In this document: piece by piece, positions 10,607-19,954 of the stretch | Position numbering within the stretch: the first letter of the stretch is position 1 | Layout: each line of letters starts with the position of its first letter | From: Gammaproteobacteria bacterium | GTDB taxonomy: Bacteria > Pseudomonadota > Gammaproteobacteria > Chromatiales > Chromatiaceae | Assembly (NCBI GenBank): GCA_030148485.1 | Contig: JASBTJ010000085.1 | Coordinates: 1-64,000, forward strand | DNA: 64,000 nt | Direction of reading: 5' to 3' | The notes under the pieces: model-generated | The model's database searches: none | Seen by the model: only the letters and a program-made list of their open reading frames with translations | Told to the model about the DNA's origin: nothing | Translations under genes and position numbers: made by a program

Positions 10607-11962
10607 ATGTCCGTCACCCCGCAGTACGACCTGATGATCATTGGCGCCGGCGTATCCGGCACGGCGCTGATGTACCTCACCGCCCGCTATACGGACATCG
10701 GGCGCATCGGCGTGATCGAAAAGTACGCCGCGCCGGCGCGGGTCAACTCGCTGTCCAGCAACAACAGTCAGACGCTGCACTGCGGCGATATCGAAACCAA
10801 TTACACCCTGGAGAAGGCATTGGCCGTGCAACGTGCCGCACGCATGTTGGCCAACTATTGTCTGAGCCAGCCGGACAAGGATCACTTGATCTTCAAGTAT
10901 CCGAAGATGGTACTGGGCGTCGGCGAGCACGAATGCGCGCTGCTGCGCGACCGGTTCAAGGTCTTTGGCCCCCATTACCCGCATTTGCAACTGCTGGACA
11001 AAAAGGCGATTGCCGCCGTCGAACCGGCGGTAGCGACCGGCATGGACGGCCACCTGCGCGACGAGGAGATCGTCGCGCTCGGCTCCACCGACGAATACAC
11101 CGCGGTCAATTTCGAGACCTTGTCGCGTTCCTTCGTGCGTCAGGCGCAGGCGGTCGACGGCAAACAGGTGGACATCCAATACAACGAGACGGTGTTGCAC
11201 ATCCACAAGGCGGACGACCACTTTGTCGTTGAAACGGACCATACCTGTTATCGCACCCGCGCCCTGGTGGTGTGCGCCGGAGGGCATAGCCTGAAGCTGG
11301 CCCACTACCTGGGCCTGGGCACGCACTTCTCCTGTTTGCCGGTGGCCGGCAGCTACTACTTCACGCCGCAGTTGCTCAATGGCAAGGTCTACACGGTACA
11401 AAACGACAAGCTGCCGTTTGCCGCCATTCATGGCGACCCGGACGTGATGATTCCCGGGAAGACCCGCTTCGGACCGACGGCGCTGATCCTGCCGATTCTG
11501 GAACGCTACAATTACCGCACCCTGCCGGACTTCCTGCGCGTTCTGCGCTTCGATCGCAATGTCGCCAAGGTGCTGTGGGACCTGTTCAAGGTATCCGACA
11601 TCCGTAACTACATGCTCAAGAACATGGTGTTCGAGATCCCCTTCATCCGCCGACTGGTGTTTTTGCGCGACGCACGCAAGATCATCCCGTCGCTGAAGCT
11701 GAAGCAGCTGAGCTTTGCCACCCGCTTCGGCGGCATCCGCCCGCAGTTGATCGACAAGACCCAACAAAAACTATTGATGGGCGAGGCCAAGATCAACCCG
11801 GGCGACGGCGCCATCTTCAACATGACGCCCTCCCCTGGCGGCACCTCGTGCATCGACAACGCCGAAAAGGACATGCGTACCGTCGCCGCGCACCTGGGCG
11901 CTGCCATCGACGAGGCCGCGTTCCAGGCGGAACTGGTCGAACCGGTTCCTCCGACGGCCTAG
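10607..11962 (+). CDS. Malate:quinone oxidoreductase-like FAD enzyme
   Basis: A 451-residue flavoprotein with an N-terminal FAD fold (IIGAGVSGTAL, about 11-21), an ARVNSLSSNNSQTLHCGDIE segment corresponding to the Mqo substrate loop, and a C-terminal NMTPSPGGTSC motif. Mqo oxidises malate to oxaloacetate and passes electrons to quinone at the membrane. This protein is about 100 residues shorter than E. coli Mqo and diverges in the loop, so another 2-hydroxyacid is possible. AGGAA lies about ten bases before ATG. The TAG stop falls exactly at the junction with repeat copy 2. A TACAAT box at about 10552 may be its -10 element. Confidence 0.75.
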   Translation: MSVTPQYDLMIIGAGVSGTALMYLTARYTDIGRIGVIEKYAAPARVNSLSSNNSQTLHCGDIETNYTLEKALAVQRAARMLANYCLSQPDKDHLIFKYPKMVLGVGEHECALLRDRFKVFGPHYPHLQLLDKKAIAAVEPAVATGMDGHLRDEEIVALGSTDEYTAVNFETLSRSFVRQAQAVDGKQVDIQYNETVLHIHKADDHFVVETDHTCYRTRALVVCAGGHSLKLAHYLGLGTHFSCLPVAGSYYFTPQLLNGKVYTVQNDKLPFAAIHGDPDVMIPGKTRFGPTALILPILERYNYRTLPDFLRVLRFDRNVAKVLWDLFKVSDIRNYMLKNMVFEIPFIRRLVFLRDARKIIPSLKLKQLSFATRFGGIRPQLIDKTQQKLLMGEAKINPGDGAIFNMTPSPGGTSCIDNAEKDMRTVAAHLGAAIDEAAFQAELVEPVPPTA

Positions 11963-12112
11963 GGAAGCTCTGCGAAATTCAGAGGTTCCGCGGCACAGAG
12001 AGGTGCCGCCAAAACCGGTCACGGCAAGTGGCCGATTTTGCAGCAAGCGGCAAACCCCGTTTGCAGCGCAGCGTGCGCTGGGAAGTCCAGGATGGACTTA
12101 TTCAGCGCTTCC
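11963..12112 (+). repeat. 150 bp multi-hairpin MITE-like repeat, copy 2
   Basis: Same orientation as copy 1 and the same length. Flanking tetranucleotides are CTAG (11959-11962) and CTGG (12113-12116), a near-match to a 4-base target duplication. The left-end hairpin (GGAAGCTCTG with CAGAGGTTCC), the GCGGCAC/GTGCCGC hairpin and AAAACCGGTCAC with GTGGCCGATTTT are kept with a few mismatches. The element sits between two convergent genes. The mqo-like stop codon touches its left end, and the last codons and stop of the methyltransferase lie within its right end. Confidence 0.85.
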
Positions 12113-12778
12113 CTGGGAAATGTCCTGCTCGCAGCGCACGTACACTTCAGTCAACCAGCTGCCGGTGTGTTTCTCGATGGCCAGCTCGAAGCCCTGCGCC
12201 AGCAGGTGGGCGCGGATCTGTGCCGGGTCGTGCAGATAGGGCCGATAGCAACAGTGCAAGAGATCGAGCAGCTTGCTCATGATGCGGATCCCCACACGCA
12301 GCACCCTGCGATCCCGCGGGTAGGTCAGCGCGCAGACCCGGCCGGTGCGTGACAAGGTCGCGTCCATCAAGGCCTGCCAATCGGGATAACAGCACACCAC
12401 CTTGTCCAGGATGGTGATGTCGGCCGTCGCTATCTGATCCACCAACTGCACGAAGTCGCCCTGGCGGTAGTCGACCCGTGGCGCCAGACCACCTTGATCC
12501 GCCTGACGACGGGCAATGTCCAGCATGCGCTGGGACAAATCGACACCGACTGCCGACGCCGCTCCTTCGAACAGCAGCCGCTGGTGAAGTGCGCCGGTGC
12601 CGCTGCCGACCTCCAGCAGGGTGGCGTCGGCGATTCCCTGGGCACGGATCGCGTCCAGCAGCTGACGCTGGTTTTTTTCAAAGCCGAACAACCGATGCCG
12701 GACGCGGTGGAGACCCGCCATCCAGGAAAACAACTTGCCGGTATCGGCATTGGACTGAGCACAGCAACTGGCGGGCAC
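12098..12778 (-). CDS. Class I SAM-dependent methyltransferase
   Basis: I set the start at GTG 12778 because GGGGAGG lies six bases upstream; the open frame runs on to 12868 only through a TTG. The 226-residue product has the SAM-binding loop LLEVGSGTGALHQ, an acidic residue after the second strand (GVDLSQRM) and a DKVVCCYPDW motif IV. It loosely resembles small-molecule methyltransferases of the BchM/UbiG type. I see no chlorophyll genes nearby, so the substrate is unknown. Its last five codons (QGSAE) and stop are encoded by the end of repeat copy 2, so the original C-terminus was probably replaced on insertion. Confidence 0.75.
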   Translation of the reverse strand: MPASCCAQSNADTGKLFSWMAGLHRVRHRLFGFEKNQRQLLDAIRAQGIADATLLEVGSGTGALHQRLLFEGAASAVGVDLSQRMLDIARRQADQGGLAPRVDYRQGDFVQLVDQIATADITILDKVVCCYPDWQALMDATLSRTGRVCALTYPRDRRVLRVGIRIMSKLLDLLHCCYRPYLHDPAQIRAHLLAQGFELAIEKHTGSWLTEVYVRCEQDISQGSAE

Positions 12779-12923
12779 GATATGCCTCCCCGGGGCCGAT
12801 GCACCGTTTCCAGGATACCGCCGAATCGGGTTCCTTGTCTGCCGGCCGTGTAACGGAACTGTCACCAACGATCAGTAGCTTCTAATAAGCCGATAAACAC
12901 GGCTTTACCAAAGGCCCCGTCCG

Positions 12924-14825
12924 ATGACTTTGAAAGCGCGTATTTCCCTGATCGCCATTCTCACCACCCTCATCGTCGCCGCCGTGCTCGGCACGGTCGC
13001 CCAGACCATTGAGTCACTGACCGAACGGCAAGTGGCCGATGCGGTGCTGGATGGCAATCGCCTGCTCTGGAACGAAAGGGTAAAGGCGCAGCTTGAACTC
13101 ACGCGCACTGCGATATCGGCATTCGACGACGAATTCGAGCTACGTGCCGCGATCAAACGCAACGACGCGTCTGAGATCGCCCACTATGCCGATCGCTACG
13201 TCCAGTTGACCGGTGATCAAGGGCAATACGATCTGTTGCAGGTCTTCGGCGTAGCCGGTGAGCGGCTTTACAGCTCGGCGCCTGAACTTAGGATTCCCGC
13301 CATCGGGCAACTGCTGGATCGAGTCAAAAAAGACCGGCAGATCGTCGACGGCATACTGGGCAGCAACGACGGTCACCCGTTGCTGGTGGTGGCGTTTCCC
13401 GTCGAGTCGCGGAACAAACTCAAGGGCATGGCGGTCTACGCCCGGCGTCTGGAGAAGCTGATCCCACACATGGCTACGCTCACCGAAGCCGGCGTGGGCC
13501 TGTACGCCACGCGCCTGATCGCCAGCACCGATTTTCCCACCTTGGACGACCTGAAGGCCCGGGTGTCGGACCTGTCGGGTGCGACGGTATGGACCGACGC
13601 CGCCGCCGACCGACGCTATGTGGTCAGCGCCGAGCCCATGCTGGATGCCAGTGGCAAGACCTTGGCCTACCTGCTGGTGGCCCGTGACGATACCGACGCC
13701 CTGACCGGCATGCGACAGGCTCACGTCATCGGCAACACGGTCGCGGCGCTGACCACGCTCGCCGGCATCGCGGTATTGGTTTGGATGCTTACCCGTTATC
13801 TGGCGCCGCTGCGGGACACCGCCGCGCGACTGTCCCAGGTCGCCGGCGGCGACTTGACCGGCCAGGCGCCGGAGGACGGCGTCGCCGAGGTACAGGCGCT
13901 GCAGAAAGGCATGAATCACATGGCCGGCGGATTGCGCGGGATGGTATCGGACATCGCCATCGCGTCGGACGAGATCCGTCAGGCATCCGGCAGCATTCGC
14001 CACTGCGTGTCCGAAGCCAACGCCAACGTCGCCGACCAGAACTCCCGCAGCGAACGCATCAGCCTGTCGCTGTCCGACATGGCGCATTCCGTCCAATCGG
14101 CGGCCGAGGTGACGGAACAGGCGGCAAAAACCGCGCTGGACATGGGCGCCGCAGCCAGTGAGGGTCACACCTTGCTGAAACAGAACGTGACGTCGGCGCG
14201 GGAACTGAGCGACGAAATCGGCCAAGTGAGCGATACCATCGAATCGCTGAACGATCAGGCGGAACAGGTGACGCGGATCATCGAGGTCATCAAGGGCATC
14301 GCCGAGCAGACCAACCTGCTGGCGCTGAACGCCGCCATCGAAGCGGCCCGGGCCGGCGAACAGGGTCGCGGCTTTTCGGTAGTGGCCGACGAGGTCCGTG
14401 CGCTGGCAAGCCGCACCCAGCAATCCACCGCCGAGATCGAACAGATCATCGACGACCTGCTGAACGGCACCACGGATTCGGTAGATCGCATGTCCGCGGT
14501 CAGGGAACACGTCGGAGAAAACATGACCAAGGCGAACAGTGCGCTGGCGTGCTTCGACGGCATAAAAGCCGGCATCGACGACCTGGCGGGTATCAATCAG
14601 GTGATTGCGACCGCCGTCGAGCAGCAGCGTGCAGTGTCCCGGGAGGTGGCGGACAACATGGCGGAAATTCAACAGCTCGCCACCGCCAACACCCGTCGGA
14701 CCGAGTATCTGACCGGCACAACCGACGACCTGCACGGGCTGGCGGAGCGCCTGACCCGGATCACCGGGCAGTTCCGATACACCTCGGACCAGGAACAGGT
14801 TAGCGTCTCGATTGATAGGGAATGA
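12924..14825 (+). CDS. Methyl-accepting chemotaxis protein
   Basis: A 633-residue transmembrane chemoreceptor. TM1 is about residues 8-28, followed by a periplasmic ligand domain of about 240 residues, TM2 at about 270-290, a HAMP linker ([22 protein letters not shown]) and a long cytoplasmic coiled coil. The hairpin tip [23 protein letters not shown] followed by [15 protein letters not shown] is nearly invariant in MCPs and binds CheA/CheW. The ligand domain has the size of a Cache-type sensor, but I cannot identify a ligand motif. No che genes are nearby, so it works with a signalling complex encoded elsewhere. There is no CheR-binding pentapeptide at the C-terminus. Confidence 0.93.
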   Translation: MTLKARISLIAILTTLIVAAVLGTVAQTIESLTERQVADAVLDGNRLLWNERVKAQLELTRTAISAFDDEFELRAAIKRNDASEIAHYADRYVQLTGDQGQYDLLQVFGVAGERLYSSAPELRIPAIGQLLDRVKKDRQIVDGILGSNDGHPLLVVAFPVESRNKLKGMAVYARRLEKLIPHMATLTEAGVGLYATRLIASTDFPTLDDLKARVSDLSGATVWTDAAADRRYVVSAEPMLDASGKTLAYLLVARDDTDALTGMRQAHVIGNTVAALTTLAGIAVLVWMLTRYLAPLRDTAARLSQVAGGDLTGQAPEDGVAEVQALQKGMNHMAGGLRGMVSDIAIASDEIRQASGSIRHCVSEANANVADQNSRSERISLSLSDMAHSVQSAAEVTEQAAKTALDMGAAASEGHTLLKQNVTSARELSDEIGQVSDTIESLNDQAEQVTRIIEVIKGIAEQTNLLALNAAIEAARAGEQGRGFSVVADEVRALASRTQQSTAEIEQIIDDLLNGTTDSVDRMSAVREHVGENMTKANSALACFDGIKAGIDDLAGINQVIATAVEQQRAVSREVADNMAEIQQLATANTRRTEYLTGTTDDLHGLAERLTRITGQFRYTSDQEQVSVSIDRE

Positions 14826-14960
14826 CTATCGTATTGACCGGTAAGATTATTGTTTTTAGCTATTGCCCAATTTGAAACAAACGATTTTTACTATGACCTG
14901 AACATCCCGATACTAGCCCTGTCTTCGCAATAAACCACCTCATCAAGACAGGAGCCAGTT

Positions 14961-15701
14961 ATGCAAAACCATGAAGGACAACGCGTACCCAACGTGACTT
15001 TCAAGACCCGCGCCCATGGCGAGTTCAAGGACGTCACCACCGACGACATCTTCAAGGGCCGTACGGTCGTGGTGTTCTCCCTGCCGGGCGCCTTCACCCC
15101 CACCTGTTCTTCCACTCACCTGCCCCGCTACAACGAGCTGGCCGGAGCGTTCAAGGAAAACGGCGTGGACGAGATCATCTGTCTGTCCGTCAACGACGCC
15201 TTCGTGATGGATGCGTGGAAGGAAAATCAGGAGGCCGACAACGTTACCCTGATTCCCGACGGCAACGGGGATTTTTCGGCCGGCATGGGCATGCTGGTGG
15301 ACAAGTCGGACCTCGGCTTCGGCAAACGCAGCTGGCGTTACTCGATGCTGGTCAAGGATGGCGTGATCGACAAGATGTTCGTCGAGCCGGACGTGCCGGG
15401 CGATCCCTTCGAGGTCTCCAACGCCGACACCATGCTGGCCTACATCAACCCGAACGCCCGCAAGCCCCAGGCCGTGAGCGTCATTACCAAGCCCGGCTGT
15501 CCGTACTGCGCTGCGGCCAAGAAGCTGCTGGCCGAACACGGCATGGACTACGAGGAGATCAGTCTCGGCCATGACGCCACCTTGCGCACCGTCCGCGCCA
15601 TCACCGGCAAGGACACGGTACCCCAGGTGTTCATCGAAGGTGACTACATCGGCGGCGCGGAAGCACTGGCCGAGCACCTGAAGGACAAAACCGCGGCCTG
15701 A
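14961..15701 (+). CDS. Peroxiredoxin-glutaredoxin hybrid (PGdx)
   Basis: A 246-residue fusion of an AhpE/Prx5-type peroxiredoxin (residues 1 to about 160; peroxidatic Cys49 in PGAFTPTCS) and a glutaredoxin (about 170-246; CPYC at 180-183, [14 protein letters not shown]). Such hybrids reduce hydrogen peroxide and alkyl peroxides with glutathione and no separate thioredoxin. The ATG has AGGAG nearby (ACAGGAGCCAGTT). gor, which regenerates GSH, lies 175 bases downstream in the same direction, so the two form a short peroxide-reducing pathway. The 130 bases upstream are AT-rich compared with the surroundings and should hold the promoter. Confidence 0.95.
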   Translation: MQNHEGQRVPNVTFKTRAHGEFKDVTTDDIFKGRTVVVFSLPGAFTPTCSSTHLPRYNELAGAFKENGVDEIICLSVNDAFVMDAWKENQEADNVTLIPDGNGDFSAGMGMLVDKSDLGFGKRSWRYSMLVKDGVIDKMFVEPDVPGDPFEVSNADTMLAYINPNARKPQAVSVITKPGCPYCAAAKKLLAEHGMDYEEISLGHDATLRTVRAITGKDTVPQVFIEGDYIGGAEALAEHLKDKTAA

Positions 15702-15876
15702 TTTTCACTACCCCCTCCCTCCCGGAACCGGAAGTACCCGAGGCCGGCGCTTGATCCGGCGCCGAGCCCCGCCGGGAGCGAGATCGGAACAAGGGCCGCC
15801 GAATACCCGGGAAACCACTGGCCGGGGCACAAGCCCGGCTGGTACACGGCAAGCGCATTCTCACAAGGAAACGACC

Positions 15877-17286
15877 ATGAACACCCATTTCGACTTGATC
15901 AGTATCGGTGGCGGAAGCGGCGGCCTGGCGGTGGCCGAGCAGGCCGTGCGCTACGGTAAGCGCGTTGCGGTAGTCGAGGCCGCCAAACTCGGCGGCACCT
16001 GTGTCAACAACGGCTGCGTGCCGAAAAAGGTCATGTGGTACGCCGCTCACCTGGCCCACGCCGTGGACGATGCCAATGCCTTCGGCATTGCCGCGCAGCG
16101 CCGGCGCACCGACTGGGGCAAGTTGGTGGCCGGGCGGGAGGCCTACATCGCCCGGATCAACGACTACTGGGACGACCATGTGGACCACAACGGCATCACC
16201 CGCATCGATGGGCTGGCCCGTTTCATCGATGCCAAAAGCATCGAGGTGAACGGCCAAGCCTATTCGGCAGAGCACATCGTCATCGCCACCGGTGGCCGCC
16301 CCATCGTCCCACCGGTGCCCGGCGCCGAGCTGGGAATGACCTCGGACGGCTTCTTCGAACTGCAGGACCTGCCGGAAAAGGTCGCCGTGATCGGCGGCGG
16401 CTATATCGGGGTGGAACTGGCCGGGGTATTGCGCGGGCTGGGCTCCGAGGTGTCCCTGGTCGCCCTGGAAGCCCGGGCATTGGAGCTGTTCGACCCGATG
16501 GTCGGCGACGTGCTGATGACCGAGATGCATAAGCAGGGCATCAATCTGGAGATGAGCTTTCAAGTGGCCGGACTCGCCAAGACCGACTCGGGCATTGCAT
16601 TGGACAGCCGGACCGGCGTCCGCCTGGATGGCTTCGACGCGGTAATCTGGGCGGTCGGACGCGCGCCCAATACCCGCGGACTGAATGCGGAGGCGGCCGG
16701 TATCGAGTTGCGCAGCAACGGTATCATCCCCACCGATGCGTATCAGAACACCAACGTGCCGGGCATCTACGCAATTGGAGACATCACCGGCCGCTCGCCG
16801 TTGACCCCAGTAGCCATCAAGGCCGGCCGTAAACTGGCTGATCGGCTGTTCGGCGGCCAGCCGGCCGCCCGCGTGGACTACGACAACATCCCCAGTGTGG
16901 TGTTCGCCCACCCGCCGGTGGCGACAATAGGCCTGACGGAACCGCAGGCCCGCGAGCGCCACGGCAAGGTGACGGTATACCAGACCCGCTTCACGCCGAT
17001 GCGTCACGCCCTGTCCGATCACGGCGCCGGCACGGCAATGAAGCTGATCTGTGTCGGAGACGACGAACGGGTGGCCGGGATACACCTGATCGGTGACAAC
17101 GTCGATGAGATGCTGCAAGGCTTCGCGGTGGCGGTGAAAATGGGTGCCACCAAGGCGGACTTGGACAGCACCGTGGCGATCCACCCGATCAGTGCCGAGG
17201 AACTGGTCACCTTGAAGACGCCAGACCCGCAGCCGGACCCCCATCAGGCCATCGACAGCGGCCTGGACTGGAAACAGGCGGGCTGA
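15877..17286 (+). CDS. gor: Glutathione-disulfide reductase
   Basis: NADPH-dependent reduction of GSSG to GSH in the cytoplasm. The 469-residue product has the FAD motif [12 protein letters not shown], the redox-active pair in [13 protein letters not shown] (Cys42, Cys47), an NADPH-binding [13 protein letters not shown] and the C-terminal dimerisation His-Glu motif [16 protein letters not shown] 15877 with AAGGAA six bases upstream is chosen; the frame extends upstream to 15751 without homology. It follows the Prx-Grx gene and probably serves it. zwf, 4 kb downstream, is a natural NADPH source. Confidence 0.95.
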   Translation: MNTHFDLISIGGGSGGLAVAEQAVRYGKRVAVVEAAKLGGTCVNNGCVPKKVMWYAAHLAHAVDDANAFGIAAQRRRTDWGKLVAGREAYIARINDYWDDHVDHNGITRIDGLARFIDAKSIEVNGQAYSAEHIVIATGGRPIVPPVPGAELGMTSDGFFELQDLPEKVAVIGGGYIGVELAGVLRGLGSEVSLVALEARALELFDPMVGDVLMTEMHKQGINLEMSFQVAGLAKTDSGIALDSRTGVRLDGFDAVIWAVGRAPNTRGLNAEAAGIELRSNGIIPTDAYQNTNVPGIYAIGDITGRSPLTPVAIKAGRKLADRLFGGQPAARVDYDNIPSVVFAHPPVATIGLTEPQARERHGKVTVYQTRFTPMRHALSDHGAGTAMKLICVGDDERVAGIHLIGDNVDEMLQGFAVAVKMGATKADLDSTVAIHPISAEELVTLKTPDPQPDPHQAIDSGLDWKQAG

Positions 17287-17344
17287 ACCCGGATAGCAGC
17301 GCGGCCCCGCGCCGCGCTGTGGCCCCGGCCTAACCTATAGGAGA

Positions 17345-17854
17345 ATGACAACCATGCCACCCAACGCGCCGGCCATCGTGGGGGTTGACGCCGATGACCT
17401 GCCGGCGATCAACGCCATCGTCGAGGCAGCGGTACAGACCTGGGATCTGCCCGATCGCGTCAAACGCCTCGCCATGCCCAGCTATCGCTATGACCCGCAC
17501 GACCTGGCGCACCTGACCCTGGTGCAGGCGGTTGCCGAAGACAAGCCGGTGGCGGTCGCCGCCTGGGAGCCGGCCGAATCTACCGACAATCCCCCTGGCC
17601 GGCAGCTGTTGCTGTTGCACGGCCTGTACGTGCATCCGGCCCACTGGCGACACGGGCTGGGGCAAACCCTTATTGATGCGGCCCTGTCCGCCGCCGAACA
17701 GGCGGGTTTGGATGGCGTGCTGGTAAAGGCGCAGGCCGACGCGGAATCCTATTTCATCCAACACGGCTTTCTACCCCTGCCCGCATCGGACACACGACGC
17801 GACTACGCCCATCGGCTCTGGCGTCCTGTTCCGGCTGAGGGTCCTCATCACTAA
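17345..17854 (+). CDS. GNAT-family N-acetyltransferase
   Basis: A 169-residue GNAT-fold protein. The acetyl-CoA site is visible as LLLHGLYVHPAHWRHGLGQTL (strand 4 and the R-x-x-G-x-G/A-type loop, here R-H-G-L-G), followed by an A-G-x-D-G-V-L-V-K-A-Q strand and an SYFIQHGF motif typical of motif B. The start is uncertain: ATG 17345 is only one base after AGGAG, while the in-frame ATG at 17354 is ten bases from it. It lies 58 bases after gor in the same direction. The acceptor substrate cannot be inferred. Confidence 0.8.
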   Translation: MTTMPPNAPAIVGVDADDLPAINAIVEAAVQTWDLPDRVKRLAMPSYRYDPHDLAHLTLVQAVAEDKPVAVAAWEPAESTDNPPGRQLLLLHGLYVHPAHWRHGLGQTLIDAALSAAEQAGLDGVLVKAQADAESYFIQHGFLPLPASDTRRDYAHRLWRPVPAEGPHH

Positions 17855-17946
17855 CCGGTCCACACGGCTTCGATCGGTCCGCCATCGGCACCCATATCCT
17901 ATCCGCACGCGGGGCGCGGAGCTTTGCACGCCCCGACGACACGGCC

Positions 17947-18831
17947 TTACAAACCCAGACGACTCAGATCCACCTGCCCGCCGCCCCCCATCGGCGGACA
18001 CCAGTAGTAGGCGCCGGTCACCGGCCGGGTGATGGTGAACAAATTGTCGACGATGCCGTCCTCGCCGCCGGTCATGCGCTTGAGCAGCGCCTCGAAGGCA
18101 TCCAGCGAGCGCCCGAAGGCCACGAAAACCAAGCCGCCGCTCATACCGTCCGTCCAGGGCATGGAGCGCCGCACCACGAACGCCGGCGGACTGAAGCTTT
18201 CCTGGGCGGTGCGCTTGGCATGGGCGGCCGGCGGGGCGTCGTCGAATTCCTCGTTGTCGGACAAGCGGCGACCGAAGACATCGTCTTTTTCACCTGCGCT
18301 CAGCTGTTCGAAACGGTCGAACTGATGCTGCCACTGCTGCACGGCGACAAAACTGCCGCCATCCAGTCCGGCACCCTGCCCCGCCACGATGGCGGCATCG
18401 ACGGCGGCCTCATCACGTGGATTCTCGGTGCCGTCCTCATAGCCGGTCAGGTCCCGACTCTTGCCATGCTGGAAGGCGTCCAACACGGTATGCAGTCGGA
18501 ATGCGGCCTTGACCGCCGCCTCGATGCGCCGTGCCTTGTGCAGCAGCACGCCGCGATCGTCACCGCGCAGCCAGAACCACAGCGCTGCCGGGGTAGCAGG
18601 GATATCCGCGCCGGGGATCGCACTGGCCGGAAAGTCCCGTAGACCGGGAATCTCGACGCCCAGTTCCAAGGCCAGCGAGCGGCCGACGCCCATCACCGCC
18701 GTGTCCCCGTCGATCAAAGGCGCTACGGCACCCAGCGCCGCGGCGGCATCGCCCTCCGGCAGGATCTCGAAGCTCAGATAGCGTGCCTGGCGGGGCAAGG
18801 CGGCCAGGATACCGGACTGGGGCTGAGACAT
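17947..18831 (-). CDS. DyP-type haem peroxidase (YfeX-like)
   Basis: A 294-residue dye-decolourising peroxidase, close in length to E. coli YfeX (299). The GxxDG signature appears as GYEDGTENP (130-138; catalytic Asp133), the likely haem-ligand His204 is in AHAKRTAQESF, and Arg221-Arg222 precede SMPW. There is no signal peptide or Tat motif, so it is cytoplasmic, unlike encapsulin-loaded or Tat-exported DyPs, and no encapsulin gene is nearby. It converges on the GNAT gene and is divergent from gnd. Together with Prx-Grx and gor it forms a peroxide-handling neighbourhood. Confidence 0.92.
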   Translation of the reverse strand: MSQPQSGILAALPRQARYLSFEILPEGDAAAALGAVAPLIDGDTAVMGVGRSLALELGVEIPGLRDFPASAIPGADIPATPAALWFWLRGDDRGVLLHKARRIEAAVKAAFRLHTVLDAFQHGKSRDLTGYEDGTENPRDEAAVDAAIVAGQGAGLDGGSFVAVQQWQHQFDRFEQLSAGEKDDVFGRRLSDNEEFDDAPPAAHAKRTAQESFSPPAFVVRRSMPWTDGMSGGLVFVAFGRSLDAFEALLKRMTGGEDGIVDNLFTITRPVTGAYYWCPPMGGGGQVDLSRLGL

Positions 18832-19030
18832 GGCGGAACTCCATCGTTGTGCAAACGTCCATGAGGATGCCCGGGCCGGGCGAAGCGGGCAAGCCGGACG
18901 GCTGCCTTTCAGCTGGCACCGCCATTGCTAGACTCAGGCTAATTCCAACGCCGGTGGCGTACACTGAAACGCCGTACACCCGAACAACAAGCATGCCGCG
19001 CGGCAACAGCAGTAATAAAAAGGAGCCATT

Positions 19031-19951
19031 ATGAAACTCGCCATGATCGGACTCGGCCGGATGGGCGCCAATATGGTGCGTCGGCTGTCCAGGGATGGGC
19101 ATGAACTGGTGGTCTACGACGTGGACGACACGGTGGCCAACAACCTGGATGGCGAGCTGAGCACTGTCGAAGCCGCCGGCTCGCTGACCGGGGTGCTCAA
19201 CGAATTGCCGACACCTCGGGTGATCTGGATGATGGTGCCGCATCAGTACGTCGACGACACCATCGCCAAGCTACGCGACGGTGGCCTGGCCCAGGGCGAC
19301 ATCCTCGTCGATGGCGGCAACTCCAACTTCCATCAGACCAAGGCCCGCGGTGAACGTCTGGCCGAGGATGGCATCGAATATGTCGACTGTGGCACCTCGG
19401 GCGGCGTGTGGGGGCTGGAGAACGGCTACAGCTTGATGGTCGGCGGTAGCGACGTGGCTGTCCGCCATATCACGCCGATACTGAAGTCCCTGGCGCCGGA
19501 TGATGACAAAGGCTGGGGCCATGTCGGCCCGGTCGGTGCCGGTCACTATGTGAAGATGGTCCACAACGGCATCGAGTACGGCATGATGCAGGCCTACGCT
19601 GAAGGCTTCGACCTGATGGCATCCAAGGACGAGTTCAATCTGGACATGCGCCAGATCTCGCACATCTGGCAACACGGCAGCGTGGTGCGCTCCTGGCTGC
19701 TGGACCTGGTCGCCAACGCCCTGGAACAGGATGTGGCGCTGTCCGGACTGAGCGACTGGGTCGACGACTCCGGCGAAGGCCGCTGGACCGTGCAGGACAG
19801 CATCGATCAGGCCATACCCACCCCGGTACTGACCCTGGCGCTGCAGATGCGTTTTGCCAGCCGTCAGAATCCGTCCTACGCGGGTCGTATGCTCAACGCC
19901 ATGCGCGCCGGATTCGGCGGCCATGCGATCAAGCCGGCGGACGGGGAATAA
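19031..19951 (+). CDS. gnd: 6-phosphogluconate dehydrogenase, short (GndA/YqeC-type)
   Basis: Oxidatively decarboxylates 6-phosphogluconate to ribulose 5-phosphate. The 306-residue length is that of the short tetrameric class rather than the 470-residue E. coli enzyme. It has a Rossmann motif MIGLGRMGANMVRR, ILVDGGNSNF, CGTSGGVWGLENGYS and the catalytic lysine/asparagine segment HYVKMVHNGIEYGMMQ. The short class is often NAD-preferring; the Asp at the end of strand 2 (VVYDVDD) fits NAD rather than NADP. AAGGAG precedes ATG by six bases. It is the first gene of gnd-zwf-pgl, with gaps of 3 and 4 bases. Confidence 0.95.
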   Translation: MKLAMIGLGRMGANMVRRLSRDGHELVVYDVDDTVANNLDGELSTVEAAGSLTGVLNELPTPRVIWMMVPHQYVDDTIAKLRDGGLAQGDILVDGGNSNFHQTKARGERLAEDGIEYVDCGTSGGVWGLENGYSLMVGGSDVAVRHITPILKSLAPDDDKGWGHVGPVGAGHYVKMVHNGIEYGMMQAYAEGFDLMASKDEFNLDMRQISHIWQHGSVVRSWLLDLVANALEQDVALSGLSDWVDDSGEGRWTVQDSIDQAIPTPVLTLALQMRFASRQNPSYAGRMLNAMRAGFGGHAIKPADGE

Positions 19952-19954
19952 GCC

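Noticed and set aside
14834-14894. OxyR-like site upstream of the Prx-Grx gene (two CTAT boxes)
   Set aside because: The boxes at 14860 and 14891 are 31 bases apart, not the 22 expected for the OxyR pattern, and the ATAG partners are missing.
17910-17937. Hairpin CGGGGCG/CGCCCCG between the GNAT and DyP genes as a terminator
   Set aside because: Neither strand has a T-run after the stem, so I do not call an intrinsic terminator.
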